64,000 nucleotides of DNA from Crocinitomix sp. (GCA_013138735.1 WTCE01000030.1:1-64000), one strand, 5' to 3'; shown: positions 1 through 10,176, counted from the stretch's first letter. Notes: generated from the letters alone by a model not told the origin. Numbers and translations: made by a program.

Positions 1-2
1 GG

Positions 3-761
3 GTCATCAGTATTTTACACACTTGGACACAAAAATTAGAATACCATCCACACTTGCATTGTATTGTGCCAAGTGGTGGACTCACTGCTAGTGGAGAATG
101 GAAAGCCAAATCAGGTAAGTTTTTATTTTATGTACCCAATTTAAGCAAAGTGTTTAAGGCTAAGTTTTGCGAAGGTTTTAAGCTGCTCTACAATACTCAA
201 AAATTAAAAACACCCACAGGCTTTAATCCTACTGAATTCAAAGCTTTTGTTAACGCTTTATTCGACAAAGACTGGGTGGTAAACAGCAAACCTGGCTTCA
301 ATGGTAAAGCTCATGTTTTAGAATACTTAGCCCGCTATACGCACAAAATTGCCATTAGTAATTACCGTCTAAAATCAGTAGAAAACGGATTGGTTAATTT
401 TACTTATCGAGATCGTAAAAAAGGAGATATTAAGCGCTTAACAAAGCTGCCAGTAGTCGCCTTTTTACAGCGTTTTGCGCAGCACATACTTCCCAAGTAT
501 TTTGTTAAAATAAGGCATTATGGCATTTTTAGCACAAGAGTAAAAAAGCAAAAATTAATACTCATCCGCAAAGCTCTAAACCAAACTGCTCCACCTAAAA
601 AGGATAAAATGACCTTGGCACAAGTTGTTTTAGAAACTACTGGAATTGACGTAACGCGTTGCACAAGCTGTAACGAGGGGGAAATGATTGTCTTTAAAGT
701 CATTCATCCAAGCCGCGGATCGCCCAGAAAACTATTACCAAATAAACTAGAATACTCATGA
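3..761 (+). CDS. IS91-family transposase, 5' end outside window
   Basis: This is the C-terminal part of a rolling-circle (HUH/Y2-type) transposase of the IS91 family. The frame is already open at the first bases and reads VISILHTWTQKLEYHPHLHC, so the gene starts before the window; the HPHLH metal-binding motif and the following CIVPSGGL are hallmarks of the family. Further on are the LARYTHKIAISNYRL block and a late CTSCNEGEM zinc-ribbon-like pair, also usual for IS91 proteins. The family nicks one strand at the element end and replicates into a new site. No frameshift is visible in the part seen, but whether the whole element is intact cannot be judged. The neighbourhood (palindrome, orphan gene) fits a mobile or hitch-hiking segment. 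Confidence 0.9.
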   Translation, partial: VISILHTWTQKLEYHPHLHCIVPSGGLTASGEWKAKSGKFLFYVPNLSKVFKAKFCEGFKLLYNTQKLKTPTGFNPTEFKAFVNALFDKDWVVNSKPGFNGKAHVLEYLARYTHKIAISNYRLKSVENGLVNFTYRDRKKGDIKRLTKLPVVAFLQRFAQHILPKYFVKIRHYGIFSTRVKKQKLILIRKALNQTAPPKKDKMTLAQVVLETTGIDVTRCTSCNEGEMIVFKVIHPSRGSPRKLLPNKLEYS

Positions 762-1070
762 TAATAAGACCAGTAAACTACCTCGAATTGGGTGGACGCA
801 ACAGCTATTGCCCTATGATAAATACTAACCATAACGGAAAAATAAAAAATTACCAAATGGCAAAAAAAACAAAGCCCAGGTAAAGAAAATGACTCAATTT
901 AGCGACTCAAATACCAGATGTAAAACACAGTAATTAGAAAGCCAATTTATTGAAATTACACAGTAAGGAAAAAATTCTAAAAGCCAAAGCGTAGCGGCAT
1001 AGTGCAACACTTAGAAAAAATCAGTGGGGACGCCCTGCGCCCACGTGATTTTGGGTTCTAATTGTTAGGG
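762..1070. other. Gene-free stretch between transposase and orphan gene
   Basis: No convincing reading frame is present. The only structured element is the long bulged palindrome at 1006-1066. The stretch probably contains the right end of the IS91-type element, because a GTTC tetranucleotide, the kind of target sequence flanking IS91 ends, lies at 1055-1058 just after the palindrome core. Confidence 0.5.
1006..1066. repeat. Bulged 61-nt palindrome (IS end, attC-like site or terminator)
   Basis: The arms pair in blocks: AAC/GTT at the outer ends, TTAGAA (1011-1016) with TTCTAA (1056-1061), AAAATCA (1017-1023) with TGATTTT (1046-1052), GTGGG (1024-1028) with CCCAC (1040-1044), and CGC with GCG around a CCT loop. 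Unpaired bases sit mainly on one arm. It begins 4 nt after the stop codon of the minus-strand gene ending at 1071, and on that strand the stem is followed by TTTTTT, so it could be that gene's terminator. The bulged architecture also resembles an integron attC site or an IS91 ori-IS hairpin. The structure is seen directly; the role is open. Confidence 0.6.
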
Positions 1071-1526
1071 TTAGTTTTTTACTACGTACCCTAATATTTC
1101 GCAACCCTTTATAAATTCCGCTCTAAATTTTTCGGGTTTGAACCCTTTAAATTTTGATTTTTTATCGATTAAAATTGCCGTCGAGTCATACATGAGTTTC
1201 ATGACATATTCTAAAGGATTTGTCGATTCCTGAAGTATTTTGAAATCAGGAAGTACGCCATAGTTTCCAACATTATAACTGTCTTCCAATTTTACACCAG
1301 AAATTATTTTAGATTTCCCTGATACTCGCTTTTGAAACCTAAAAGGGAATGGCGGACAAGAATTAGCCGACATGACCGAAAGATTAAGGTCAATCCATAA
1401 ATTTTCCATTTCACCACCATATTCTTGGGTTAAATATTTACTTAATTTCTCAAATGGCTCTTGAAGTTGGAACATGATGTCTTTGGTGCTAATGTCGCAA
1501 AGACTGGCATGGAGTGATACATTCAT
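1071..1526 (-). CDS. Hypothetical protein, 151 aa
   Basis: I do not recognise this family. The frame is complete, starts with ATG, and has no signal peptide or membrane segment, so the product is probably cytosolic. It has mixed alpha/beta-looking composition with a basic C-terminal third (KKSKFKGFKPEKFRAEF). It is a single gene with no operon partner, facing away from the transposase, and ends right at the palindrome 1006-1066, as a gene cassette ends at its recombination site. Size and position would also suit an immunity-type accessory protein, but no motif supports this. Confidence 0.6.
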   Translation of the reverse strand: MNVSLHASLCDISTKDIMFQLQEPFEKLSKYLTQEYGGEMENLWIDLNLSVMSANSCPPFPFRFQKRVSGKSKIISGVKLEDSYNVGNYGVLPDFKILQESTNPLEYVMKLMYDSTAILIDKKSKFKGFKPEKFRAEFIKGCEILGYVVKN

Positions 1527-1663
1527 AATTAACCCTATCTAAAAAATAAAACCCAATATGAGTTTCATCTTTATAAAAAAAAATCTAAATCAAGCATTAA
1601 TGCCCTTTGAATAGGATTACAAATTCAATAATACAAAATTCTCGGTGAGCATCTTCAATACTC

Positions 1664-1720
1664 AAAAAAAAATGATGTGATGTAGAATTCTGCCTTGGCA
1701 AAATCATTACATCACATCAT
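1664..1720 (-). terminator. Intrinsic terminator of the PKS gene
   Basis: The arms ATGATGTGATGTA (1672-1684) and TACATCACATCAT (1708-1720) are perfect 13-bp inverted repeats, with a smaller TGCC/GGCA hairpin in the loop. Read on the minus strand the stem is followed by a run of T (1664-1671). It lies about 30 nt after the PKS stop codon, where a strong rho-independent terminator for the 8.4-kb transcript would be expected. Confidence 0.85.
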
Positions 1721-1749
1721 ATAAATAATAGAATTAAAGTCTTAGAACC

Positions 1750-4700
1750 CTAGTCTAAAACTGCAACTTTCAGTTCTTCAGTTACTATTGCTAATAAGTC
1801 TTCTTTATTATCTCTACAGAACAAGTGACCACCAGGCACAACTCTGAATGTGAATTCAGCATTAGTATGTTGGTCCCATCCTCTTACTTGATCTTCGGTA
1901 AATACAGTATCATCTGCACCAGCAAATGCCGTTAATGGGCAATTTAATGGTTCATCTTTAATGAATTTATAACGTTTACCTAATAAAATATCCGCTCTTA
2001 ATGCCGGAAGCATTTCGTTGAATACCGCATCATTATCAATAACCTCTGAAGGAATTTCTAATGAACGCAAGTGATCTTTGATATTCGGGATATTCTTCTC
2101 TTTGTAAACTTCATCATCACCGATTGCTTCTAAGAATTTGAACGGGCTCACTAAATGCGGAGCTCTCCATCCACCAACCATAAACTTGGTAGGTTGAACG
2201 TCTAGTTCTCTATTTAAGTGACGCGTTAATTCTAATGCTACACCTGCTCCTGAAGAGTGGCTATAGAATGCACAAGGTGTCGTCAATAATGGTTCCATTA
2301 CTTCAGCCATCTTAGCAACTAATGCAGCTACATCATCAAATGCTCTCTCATCTCCTCTTTCTTCTCTTCCTGGGAATTGGATAGCACATACCTCAACATC
2401 ATCTGGCAAAAACTCGTGCCATGTTGAGAATATTGAAGCTCCACCTGCAAAGTAAGGAAGACAGAATAATCTTAATCTAGGATTATCTACTTTCTTATAA
2501 CGGATTACCCATTTATCTAATTCAGATTTAGCTTCACCTTCTAGTCCAGTACCACCACCGGCACCGTTCAATTCATCAAGAATTGCCTCTGTCATCTCTT
2601 CCATAGTTGGTCCTCTCATGATTTTCATCATTGAGTAATCAATACTAACGTTAGATTGAATCCAGTTTCTAATTTGATTTGCCATTAATGAATCCAGACC
2701 ATATTTAGTTACTGGTTCAGCAGTATCTACTTTTTCAGAAGTTGTACCCAATACTCTTGCGAATGTGTCTTTCAACTGATCTAAGAAGATCTCTGTTTGT
2801 TCTTCTGGTTTAGACTCTAGTAATGTTGCTTTTAAAGCACCATCTCCAGAACCAGCTCCTGATCCTGCATTTAAATCTCCTTCTGTCACTAAGTGAGCAA
2901 AACGACTCGACTTAGCAGTATGCGGATAGAATCCACCAATTGTTTCCCAATCAGAATCTGTTCCAACTCTTTGGATAGGATTGTTTAATAACATTTGTTC
3001 TAATATCCAACATGCTTGATCAATAGAGAACGTTTTCCATCCTTGTTTATAAAGAAGGTCAATAACAACTCCATTTTCTTCAACATTTCTTGCTACGAAT
3101 CCAACATCACCAATTACACCCCAGTTAACTGTAGTAGCTGGTAACCCCTGAGCTCTTCTCCAATGAGAGAAGTTATCTAAGAAACTATTTGCACCTACAT
3201 AACTCACTTGACCTGGGTTACCATAAATGGCAGAGATAGAAGAGTAAGATAAGAAATGATCTAATTCCATATCCTTCGTTGCTTCGTGTAGCATCCAACA
3301 ACCTACGGCTTTTGGATTAAACACTTTCATGTACTTATCATAATCAATCTCTGGAATAGAAACATCATCTAATACCATGGCAGCATGCTGAATTCCTTTA
3401 ATCGGAGGCATTGTCTCAGCCACTTCTTTAAAGATTCTGTCAACGTCTGCTTGGTTGTTTACACTTCCTTTCGCAATCATGATGTTTACACCATCATCCT
3501 CCATGCTCTGAACGATAGCTCTTTCAAAGTCAGTTTTAACACCACTTCTACTCATTAGAACTAAGTTTCTAGCACCTTTAGTTGTCATCCATTGAGCAAC
3601 TGATAATCCAAATCCTGAAGCACCACCTGTTAATAGGTATGTTCCATCTTCTTTGAATTTAATTTCAGTAGCTGGAGCGATATCAACTTCGCCTTCCATT
3701 GATACAATTACTTTACCAATATGTCTTGCTCCACCCATGAATTGGAATGCATCTGCTAGTTTACCTATTGGGAATACAGTCACTGGATGTGGTGCAAATT
3801 TGTTTTCAACGAAGTAGTCAATAGACTCTTGGAATAATTTACCTCCAAAGGCCTTCTTTTGCTCGAACAATCTGTCAACATCCACACCAAAGTATGTTAA
3901 GTTGTTACCAAATGGTTGAAGCCCTAGTTTAGAGTTTCTATAGATATCTGTTTTACCAATTTCAATGAATCTACCATAGGCAGATAAACATCTAACTGAT
4001 TTAAATATCGCTTCACCCGAAAGTGAATTTAAAACTACATCAACACCTACACCATTTGTTTTCTCCATGATTTCATCAGCAAAATCTAATGTTCTGGAGT
4101 TCATGATATTTTCAGGTTTAACACCTAAACTGATAATGTAATCTCTTTTTACTTGTGTACTTACTGTTGCGTAAATCTCAGCTCCTACTGCATTTGCAAT
4201 ATTAATAGCTGCGATACCAACACCACCTGCTGCTGCGTGAATCAAAACAGTTTCACCTGCTTCTAATCTACAGTGATGGATTAAAGAAAAATAAGCTGTC
4301 GTATATACTACAGGTAAACTTGCTGCTTCATGCCAGTTAATGTTCGCTGGTTTCTTCACACAGTGTACTCCGTAAGCATAAGCAAATCCACCTAAACAAG
4401 AAGGGGCAGTTGCCATCACTTCGTCACCAACTTTGACGTTAGTCACATCAGCTCCTACTTTAGTAATTATACCAGCACATTCTAAACCGAATGTTTTACC
4501 GAATAATCCACCATTTACAGCATCATCAGATAAAAGACCCATAGCAATCATAATATCTCTAAAGTTTAGAGCAGATGCTTTGATTTGAATCTCTACTTGA
4601 TTCGCTTCAGGAGTTCTTCTTGCGCTTTCTCTTAATACAACATTATCAAGTACACCAAATTCTTCAATTGTACCTGTATAAGCAGAACCTTCAGCAGGAA

Positions 4701-7700
4701 CAGATTTCATAGCTTGTTTCGCTATGTTATCCATTGATAGTCTTTCTAACTTGTTGATGTATCTTCTTCTTCCTCTAAATGCAATCTCATCCGTTTTATC
4801 ACCAGCAAACATTTCGTCAACTAATACTTCAACTTCTACATCTTGCACAGGAGAACTCAAATCAACAACAGTTGTTGGGTAATTCGGGAACTCATTCACA
4901 ATTACTCTTGCTACACCTCTTAGTCCTTCTTGACCAAGATTTAAAAATTCAGGTGATCCAGCAACAGTTTGTGATCCACTTAAAACAACCCAAATACTTG
5001 GATTCACTTTATAAGAGGAGTTGTTCAGTTTCCGCATGATGTTCATCAACATGATGCTTCCTAAACCTTCAGCTTGTTCTATAGACTCAGCAGTAAGGTC
5101 TTCATTACTTACTAGATCTATACCCCAGCCAAATACTATCCCTTCAAGTTTACCTCTTGAATTAACGTGGTCAATTACTTTATCACAATCTACTTGTGAC
5201 ATAGCGCCAACCTCAAACTCAGTATCAGAAATCTGCTTGAATTCTGAACCTATTGTTACGTTGATGCTTGTTTTATTTAAATCTCCTAATTGAGCAGATA
5301 ATTTATCTGTTACTCCTTTATGATCTCCGAAAACAAGATAATCTGCAACTGCAGTCTTCGTTTCGTTTACAACAATCTTATCTGTGAAGTCAATTTTCTC
5401 AGCTCTCGCCATGATAACAGATTGACAAGAAATTGAGTTATCAGGAATATCACTAAAGTAAGCTGTGTTGTTATATCCGTTATCTGTCAGTACTTTTTCC
5501 CACATTTCTGGAGGCATAGTAGCATGATCAGTTCTGAAATCTTCATACAACCACCATCCTTCAGTCATACCAAAGATGAAATCAAGATATACTGGAGAAT
5601 TAGTCACCTCTAACATCATTAACACACCTTCAGAAGCTAATAATTTTCTAGCATTTCCTAAAGAAACACTTAAGTCTCTTGTGGCGTGAATAACATCAGA
5701 TGCGATAATTAAATCAAATGAATTCAAATCAACTCCTTGATCAGCAGGGTCTTTTTCGATATCCATAATTTTGTATTGAACAAATGGATATTCTGCAAAA
5801 CGTTGCTGTGCCTTGATCATGAACATGTGAGATAAATCTGTAAAGACATACTCTGTTCTATCAGCCGGTAACATTGGAAGGATAGCTTGTGTCATACCTC
5901 CTGTACCTGCACCAATCTCTAATACTCTGATTGTTTGATCTACTGGGATGTTCTTAATCAATTCTGCAATTGATCGTCCAGCTATATCGTTGTATTTCTT
6001 AAATGCGAATCCTTCAACATAATATTGAACAATTGCATCCCACTTATCTTCAGGGAAGATTAATTGAATTGGATCAACAGTTCCTTGTAATACACCAGCA
6101 ATATCTGGCCCACATCTACCTAATAATGTAGACTCGTGGTGGAATTGTGGATATCTCTTATTCAAATCTTCCATCCAAGCTCTCAAATCTTTGAAGTCTG
6201 GCGTTTTCACCACTTCATAACTTGAACCAGATCCAGTTAGGATTCCTCCTATTTGGATTAGCTTGAACATGTGATAGAAAAGACGTTTTTGAACTTCAAT
6301 TACTCCAAAATCTTTATATAACTGGTCCACATCAATCTTTGTTCCTGCCGCAAACGACATTCCCATTTCTTGAAGTGATTCGCAGATATAAGCCAATGTC
6401 AAATCATATTGCTCTGGCTCGTATTGCTCGTAATATTCTTTTTGAACAACTCTTCCGTTTACTTCATCAATTGTTTCTTGAACTCCTGTTCTAATTGATT
6501 CAGGATTTGGAAGATATTCTCCTGGATTACGCATTAACTCCTGATCAGCACGCGACTTCATGTTCCAATTGTACTCATAGAACCATCTGTCAGCTTCTCC
6601 TCCTGATTCACCTCTAGAACCTTTAAGGTACTGAGATTTGAATCCGTGGAATTCCGCAACTAAACTACCATCAGCATTGAAAATCCATAATTCACCTATT
6701 GCTTCTTCATCAGTCCATTCTCTTAATGTACCGTGAACAAATAATTTAGTAGAATTTACATCACCATGCCACTTGATTCTATCAATGTGACGTGGTACAT
6801 AAACTCCCATTTTCTTAGATTGATCTTCTCTCTCGTTAAAGATTCCGAATACAGTCTGGAAACAGCTATCTAATACACCAGGGTGAATATTAAATTGGAA
6901 AAATTCTGATTTTACACTCTCATGTACATCAATTTCACTTAAAGATTCCCAGTTACCATCACTTCTCCAAAGATTTGTGATTCCTCTAAAGCTTGGCCCT
7001 AAATATAAACCAGACTCCAATAACTCATCATGCATTGGTTTAACCGCAACAGGAATCGTAATTCTTTTCTTGATTGCTTCTAAGTCAACTGGTTTTGCAA
7101 CAAACTTATCTGCGATATGATTAATCTTTCCGTTTGAACACATAGTCCATTGCTCATCTCTACCTTTTGGTTTGGTATAAATAAAGTAATCTCCACTATC
7201 ATGAGAAATATCTATTTGGATATGTGGTGGCTCACCATTATCTGGTAAGAATAAGGCATTATCAAAGTTAACATCTTCAATAAATCCAAAGTTTTCACCA
7301 AATGATGCTTTAGCAGCACCAATCATTAAATCAACATGTCCTGCACCAGGGAATACAATTGGCCCTTGTACTTTATGATCTTCAATGTATGGGTATGTTC
7401 TTTTGTCTAAGTCAACCTCCCAAAGGATATTGTTGCTCTCTCTTGCCGAAACCGCTTTACTCTTCAAGTGTGGATGTCCAAATTCGACAGTTCCTAAACG
7501 TGTTTTCCTTCCTGCTTCACTTTCTACCCAATAAGAATCTTTTTGCCATGGGTATTTTGGAAGTTGAACAAAATTATTGTCTTCACCATAGAATGCTTTC
7601 CAATCTATATTAACTCCCCAAGTATGTAATTTGCCTACGTTCGATAAGAAAGTTTTCTTTTCATCCTCTTTTCTTCTCAAAGATCCAACAGCAATACCTT

Positions 7701-10176
7701 TTGCCTTATTGATTTCTAATAAATCATTTACGCCAATTGCGTGAATTGGATGTGGCCCTAATTCTATAAATGTATCAAAACCATCTTTTATTTGTGCGTC
7801 AATCGCATCTGTAAATAATACAGCCTCTCTCACGTTTCTGAACCAATACATTGGATTCAAATCTTCTCCTTTAACAACTCCACCTTCAACAGTTGAATAG
7901 AATGGAATGTCAGTAGCTTTTGTTTTGAATTCACCTAATGATGCTAATAACTCATCCTTTAAAGGTTCCATATGATGACTATGGAAAGGTACCCTTACCA
8001 CCAATAATTTATGGAAGATATCTTTTGAATCACAATCAGCTGCGATTTCCTCAATCACATCAGTATCTCCGGAAAGTGCAACCATTTCTGGTCCGTTTAC
8101 CGCTCCAACTGAAACTCTGTCTTCTTTTCCTTTAATCAACTCTTTGGCTGCTTCATGAGAAATTCCGACTGCCAACATTTTTCCTTTATCCGTTGCTTTG
8201 AACTGAACTCTTGATCTGTTAAAGATTAAAAGAACCGCTTGTTCTAACGTCAATGCTCCAGAAACATATCCAGCAGCAACTTCACCAATACTGTGACCAA
8301 CTACAGCTTTTGGATGAACACCCATTGCTTTCCACATTTCGTATAACGCAATTTGAATCGCGAAAATCGCAGGTTGAGCAATATTGGTTTCACTAATTTT
8401 TGATGTTTCTTCGTCTCTAGATAACTCTTCAATTAATGACCAGTCAGCATGAACAGCTAGCATTTTTTCAAGCTTTTCTATCGTGCTTTTGAAAATTGGT
8501 TCATTTTCTAATAATTGTCTCCCCATTGCAAACCACTGAGGTCCCTGTCCTGAGAAGATGAAAACAACTTTATCTTTCGTTTCTAGTGCTCTATTATCAG
8601 CAACTTCAGTCAATGTTTCACCATTCAAATAAACTTGAAGGCTTTCAGCTAATTCTTCTTTCGATTCTGCAACAACTGATAATCTGAAATCATGTTGTGA
8701 ATTTCTAACTGCAGTTGAGTAACAGATATCACTGAAAGTTGCCGTATTATCTTTGTCTTTTAACCAATCAATATATGATTGTGTTAATTCTTGCAATGCA
8801 TCAGCATTTCTAGTTGATAATGTACAAACTTGAAGTCCCTTTTTATCCGTAGAATTTTTTGGCTGATCATTTTGATTGTGACCTTGTAATACAACATGCA
8901 CATTTGATCCTCCAAATCCAAAAGAGTTCACTCCAGCAAAACTTTCTTCACCAGAAGCTGCAGGCCAAGGATGTTGGTCGGTTGGAACAACTAATTTTAA
9001 TTCTTCAAAAGGAATATTCTTATTTCCATTTTTGAAATGAATATTTGGTGGAATCGTTCTGTGCTTCATTGCTAAAAGCAATTTGCTAATTCCAGCAACT
9101 CCCGAAGCGGGCTCAAGGTGTCCAATATTTGATTTTATTGAACCAATAAAACAATCATCTTCTCTGTCTGTTCCAATTATTTTTCCAATTGAATTCGTTT
9201 CAATTGGATCTCCAACGAATGTTCCAGTTCCGTGCGCTTCAACATATTGAACAGCATGCGGATCAACGTTGGCATCTATATAAGCATCTCTTAATAAATC
9301 TTGTTGCGCTAATGGGTTTGGAACCGAGATTCCTTTTGTAGTACCATCTTGATTAACTGCAGACCCACGAATTACGCCGTATATATTATCTCCGTCAGCT
9401 TCTGCTTGAGAAAGCGGTTTTAAGAAAATTAATCCAGCACCTTCACTTCTAATATATCCATTTCCTCTTTCATCAAAAGAGTAACATGTTCCGTCAGGAG
9501 ATAAAAACCCACCTTTACTGAAGCCCATTTGAGGTTCAGGTTTCAAGATTGAATTCACACCACCAGCAAAAGCAGCGGTAGCATCACCTTCCCAAATTGC
9601 ACGACAAGCCATGTGTACAGCATTCAAAGAAGATGAACAAGCTGTGTCTAGGGCAAATGAAGGCCCTTTTAAGTTATATGCATAAGAGACTCTATTAGCA
9701 TTAATACAAAGTGCAGAACCTACATTTGTATGTGAACCAATGTTCACGCGCTCTTCATATGCATTTTGAAGATCTCCATAATCATGGGCAGAAATCCCAA
9801 CGAATACAGCCGTCTTACTATCATCTAAATCACTTAAATTCAATCCAGCATCTTGAATCGTTTCGTATGAAACCTCCAATATCATTCTTTGTTGTGGATC
9901 CATTCTCTTCGCCTCTAAAGGTGAAATCCCGAAGAATCCTGCATCAAATTTATCTACGTCTTTGATAAAACCTCCGCGATTTACACTGATTTTTCCAGCT
10001 CTTCTCCATTCAGGTGCATACATTGCATCCGAATCCCATCTATCCGCAGGTATAGGACCTAAGGCATCTTTTTTATCGCATATTAACTTCCATAGTTCTT
10101 CTGGTGAATTAGCTTCTCCAGGGAATCTACATCCCATCCCAATAATCGCGATTGGTTCTTTTAATTGTTTACTCAT
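1750..10176 (-). CDS. Stand-alone reducing type I polyketide synthase (KS-AT-DH-cMT-ER-KR-ACP-TE)
   Basis: This 2808-residue single-module synthase carries every reductive domain. KS: DTACSSS near residue 180, then HGTGT and NIGHLE. AT: FSGQGPQW, GHSIGE near 629, and VPFHSHHM, whose FH suggests malonyl-CoA. DH: HKVQGPIVFP near 935 and GVLDSCFQ near 1103. C-methyltransferase: VLEIGAGTGG near 1420. ER: LNFRD, then HAAAGGVG near 1980. KR: TGGASGFG near 2185, LDD (B-type) and SYVGAN. ACP: YGLDSLM near 2495. C-terminal GrsT-like thioesterase: YSHSSGAG near 2641 with GGHLF. Gly-rich linkers flank the ACP. The domain order is that of iterative highly reducing synthases, so the likely product is a reduced, methyl-branched chain released by the TE; that is inference. 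No phosphopantetheinyl transferase, loading or tailoring gene lies nearby. The ATG start runs straight into the KS domain. Confidence 0.95.
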   Translation of the reverse strand: MSKQLKEPIAIIGMGCRFPGEANSPEELWKLICDKKDALGPIPADRWDSDAMYAPEWRRAGKISVNRGGFIKDVDKFDAGFFGISPLEAKRMDPQQRMILEVSYETIQDAGLNLSDLDDSKTAVFVGISAHDYGDLQNAYEERVNIGSHTNVGSALCINANRVSYAYNLKGPSFALDTACSSSLNAVHMACRAIWEGDATAAFAGGVNSILKPEPQMGFSKGGFLSPDGTCYSFDERGNGYIRSEGAGLIFLKPLSQAEADGDNIYGVIRGSAVNQDGTTKGISVPNPLAQQDLLRDAYIDANVDPHAVQYVEAHGTGTFVGDPIETNSIGKIIGTDREDDCFIGSIKSNIGHLEPASGVAGISKLLLAMKHRTIPPNIHFKNGNKNIPFEELKLVVPTDQHPWPAASGEESFAGVNSFGFGGSNVHVVLQGHNQNDQPKNSTDKKGLQVCTLSTRNADALQELTQSYIDWLKDKDNTATFSDICYSTAVRNSQHDFRLSVVAESKEELAESLQVYLNGETLTEVADNRALETKDKVVFIFSGQGPQWFAMGRQLLENEPIFKSTIEKLEKMLAVHADWSLIEELSRDEETSKISETNIAQPAIFAIQIALYEMWKAMGVHPKAVVGHSIGEVAAGYVSGALTLEQAVLLIFNRSRVQFKATDKGKMLAVGISHEAAKELIKGKEDRVSVGAVNGPEMVALSGDTDVIEEIAADCDSKDIFHKLLVVRVPFHSHHMEPLKDELLASLGEFKTKATDIPFYSTVEGGVVKGEDLNPMYWFRNVREAVLFTDAIDAQIKDGFDTFIELGPHPIHAIGVNDLLEINKAKGIAVGSLRRKEDEKKTFLSNVGKLHTWGVNIDWKAFYGEDNNFVQLPKYPWQKDSYWVESEAGRKTRLGTVEFGHPHLKSKAVSARESNNILWEVDLDKRTYPYIEDHKVQGPIVFPGAGHVDLMIGAAKASFGENFGFIEDVNFDNALFLPDNGEPPHIQIDISHDSGDYFIYTKPKGRDEQWTMCSNGKINHIADKFVAKPVDLEAIKKRITIPVAVKPMHDELLESGLYLGPSFRGITNLWRSDGNWESLSEIDVHESVKSEFFQFNIHPGVLDSCFQTVFGIFNEREDQSKKMGVYVPRHIDRIKWHGDVNSTKLFVHGTLREWTDEEAIGELWIFNADGSLVAEFHGFKSQYLKGSRGESGGEADRWFYEYNWNMKSRADQELMRNPGEYLPNPESIRTGVQETIDEVNGRVVQKEYYEQYEPEQYDLTLAYICESLQEMGMSFAAGTKIDVDQLYKDFGVIEVQKRLFYHMFKLIQIGGILTGSGSSYEVVKTPDFKDLRAWMEDLNKRYPQFHHESTLLGRCGPDIAGVLQGTVDPIQLIFPEDKWDAIVQYYVEGFAFKKYNDIAGRSIAELIKNIPVDQTIRVLEIGAGTGGMTQAILPMLPADRTEYVFTDLSHMFMIKAQQRFAEYPFVQYKIMDIEKDPADQGVDLNSFDLIIASDVIHATRDLSVSLGNARKLLASEGVLMMLEVTNSPVYLDFIFGMTEGWWLYEDFRTDHATMPPEMWEKVLTDNGYNNTAYFSDIPDNSISCQSVIMARAEKIDFTDKIVVNETKTAVADYLVFGDHKGVTDKLSAQLGDLNKTSINVTIGSEFKQISDTEFEVGAMSQVDCDKVIDHVNSRGKLEGIVFGWGIDLVSNEDLTAESIEQAEGLGSIMLMNIMRKLNNSSYKVNPSIWVVLSGSQTVAGSPEFLNLGQEGLRGVARVIVNEFPNYPTTVVDLSSPVQDVEVEVLVDEMFAGDKTDEIAFRGRRRYINKLERLSMDNIAKQAMKSVPAEGSAYTGTIEEFGVLDNVVLRESARRTPEANQVEIQIKASALNFRDIMIAMGLLSDDAVNGGLFGKTFGLECAGIITKVGADVTNVKVGDEVMATAPSCLGGFAYAYGVHCVKKPANINWHEAASLPVVYTTAYFSLIHHCRLEAGETVLIHAAAGGVGIAAINIANAVGAEIYATVSTQVKRDYIISLGVKPENIMNSRTLDFADEIMEKTNGVGVDVVLNSLSGEAIFKSVRCLSAYGRFIEIGKTDIYRNSKLGLQPFGNNLTYFGVDVDRLFEQKKAFGGKLFQESIDYFVENKFAPHPVTVFPIGKLADAFQFMGGARHIGKVIVSMEGEVDIAPATEIKFKEDGTYLLTGGASGFGLSVAQWMTTKGARNLVLMSRSGVKTDFERAIVQSMEDDGVNIMIAKGSVNNQADVDRIFKEVAETMPPIKGIQHAAMVLDDVSIPEIDYDKYMKVFNPKAVGCWMLHEATKDMELDHFLSYSSISAIYGNPGQVSYVGANSFLDNFSHWRRAQGLPATTVNWGVIGDVGFVARNVEENGVVIDLLYKQGWKTFSIDQACWILEQMLLNNPIQRVGTDSDWETIGGFYPHTAKSSRFAHLVTEGDLNAGSGAGSGDGALKATLLESKPEEQTEIFLDQLKDTFARVLGTTSEKVDTAEPVTKYGLDSLMANQIRNWIQSNVSIDYSMMKIMRGPTMEEMTEAILDELNGAGGGTGLEGEAKSELDKWVIRYKKVDNPRLRLFCLPYFAGGASIFSTWHEFLPDDVEVCAIQFPGREERGDERAFDDVAALVAKMAEVMEPLLTTPCAFYSHSSGAGVALELTRHLNRELDVQPTKFMVGGWRAPHLVSPFKFLEAIGDDEVYKEKNIPNIKDHLRSLEIPSEVIDNDAVFNEMLPALRADILLGKRYKFIKDEPLNCPLTAFAGADDTVFTEDQVRGWDQHTNAEFTFRVVPGGHLFCRDNKEDLLAIVTEELKVAVLD

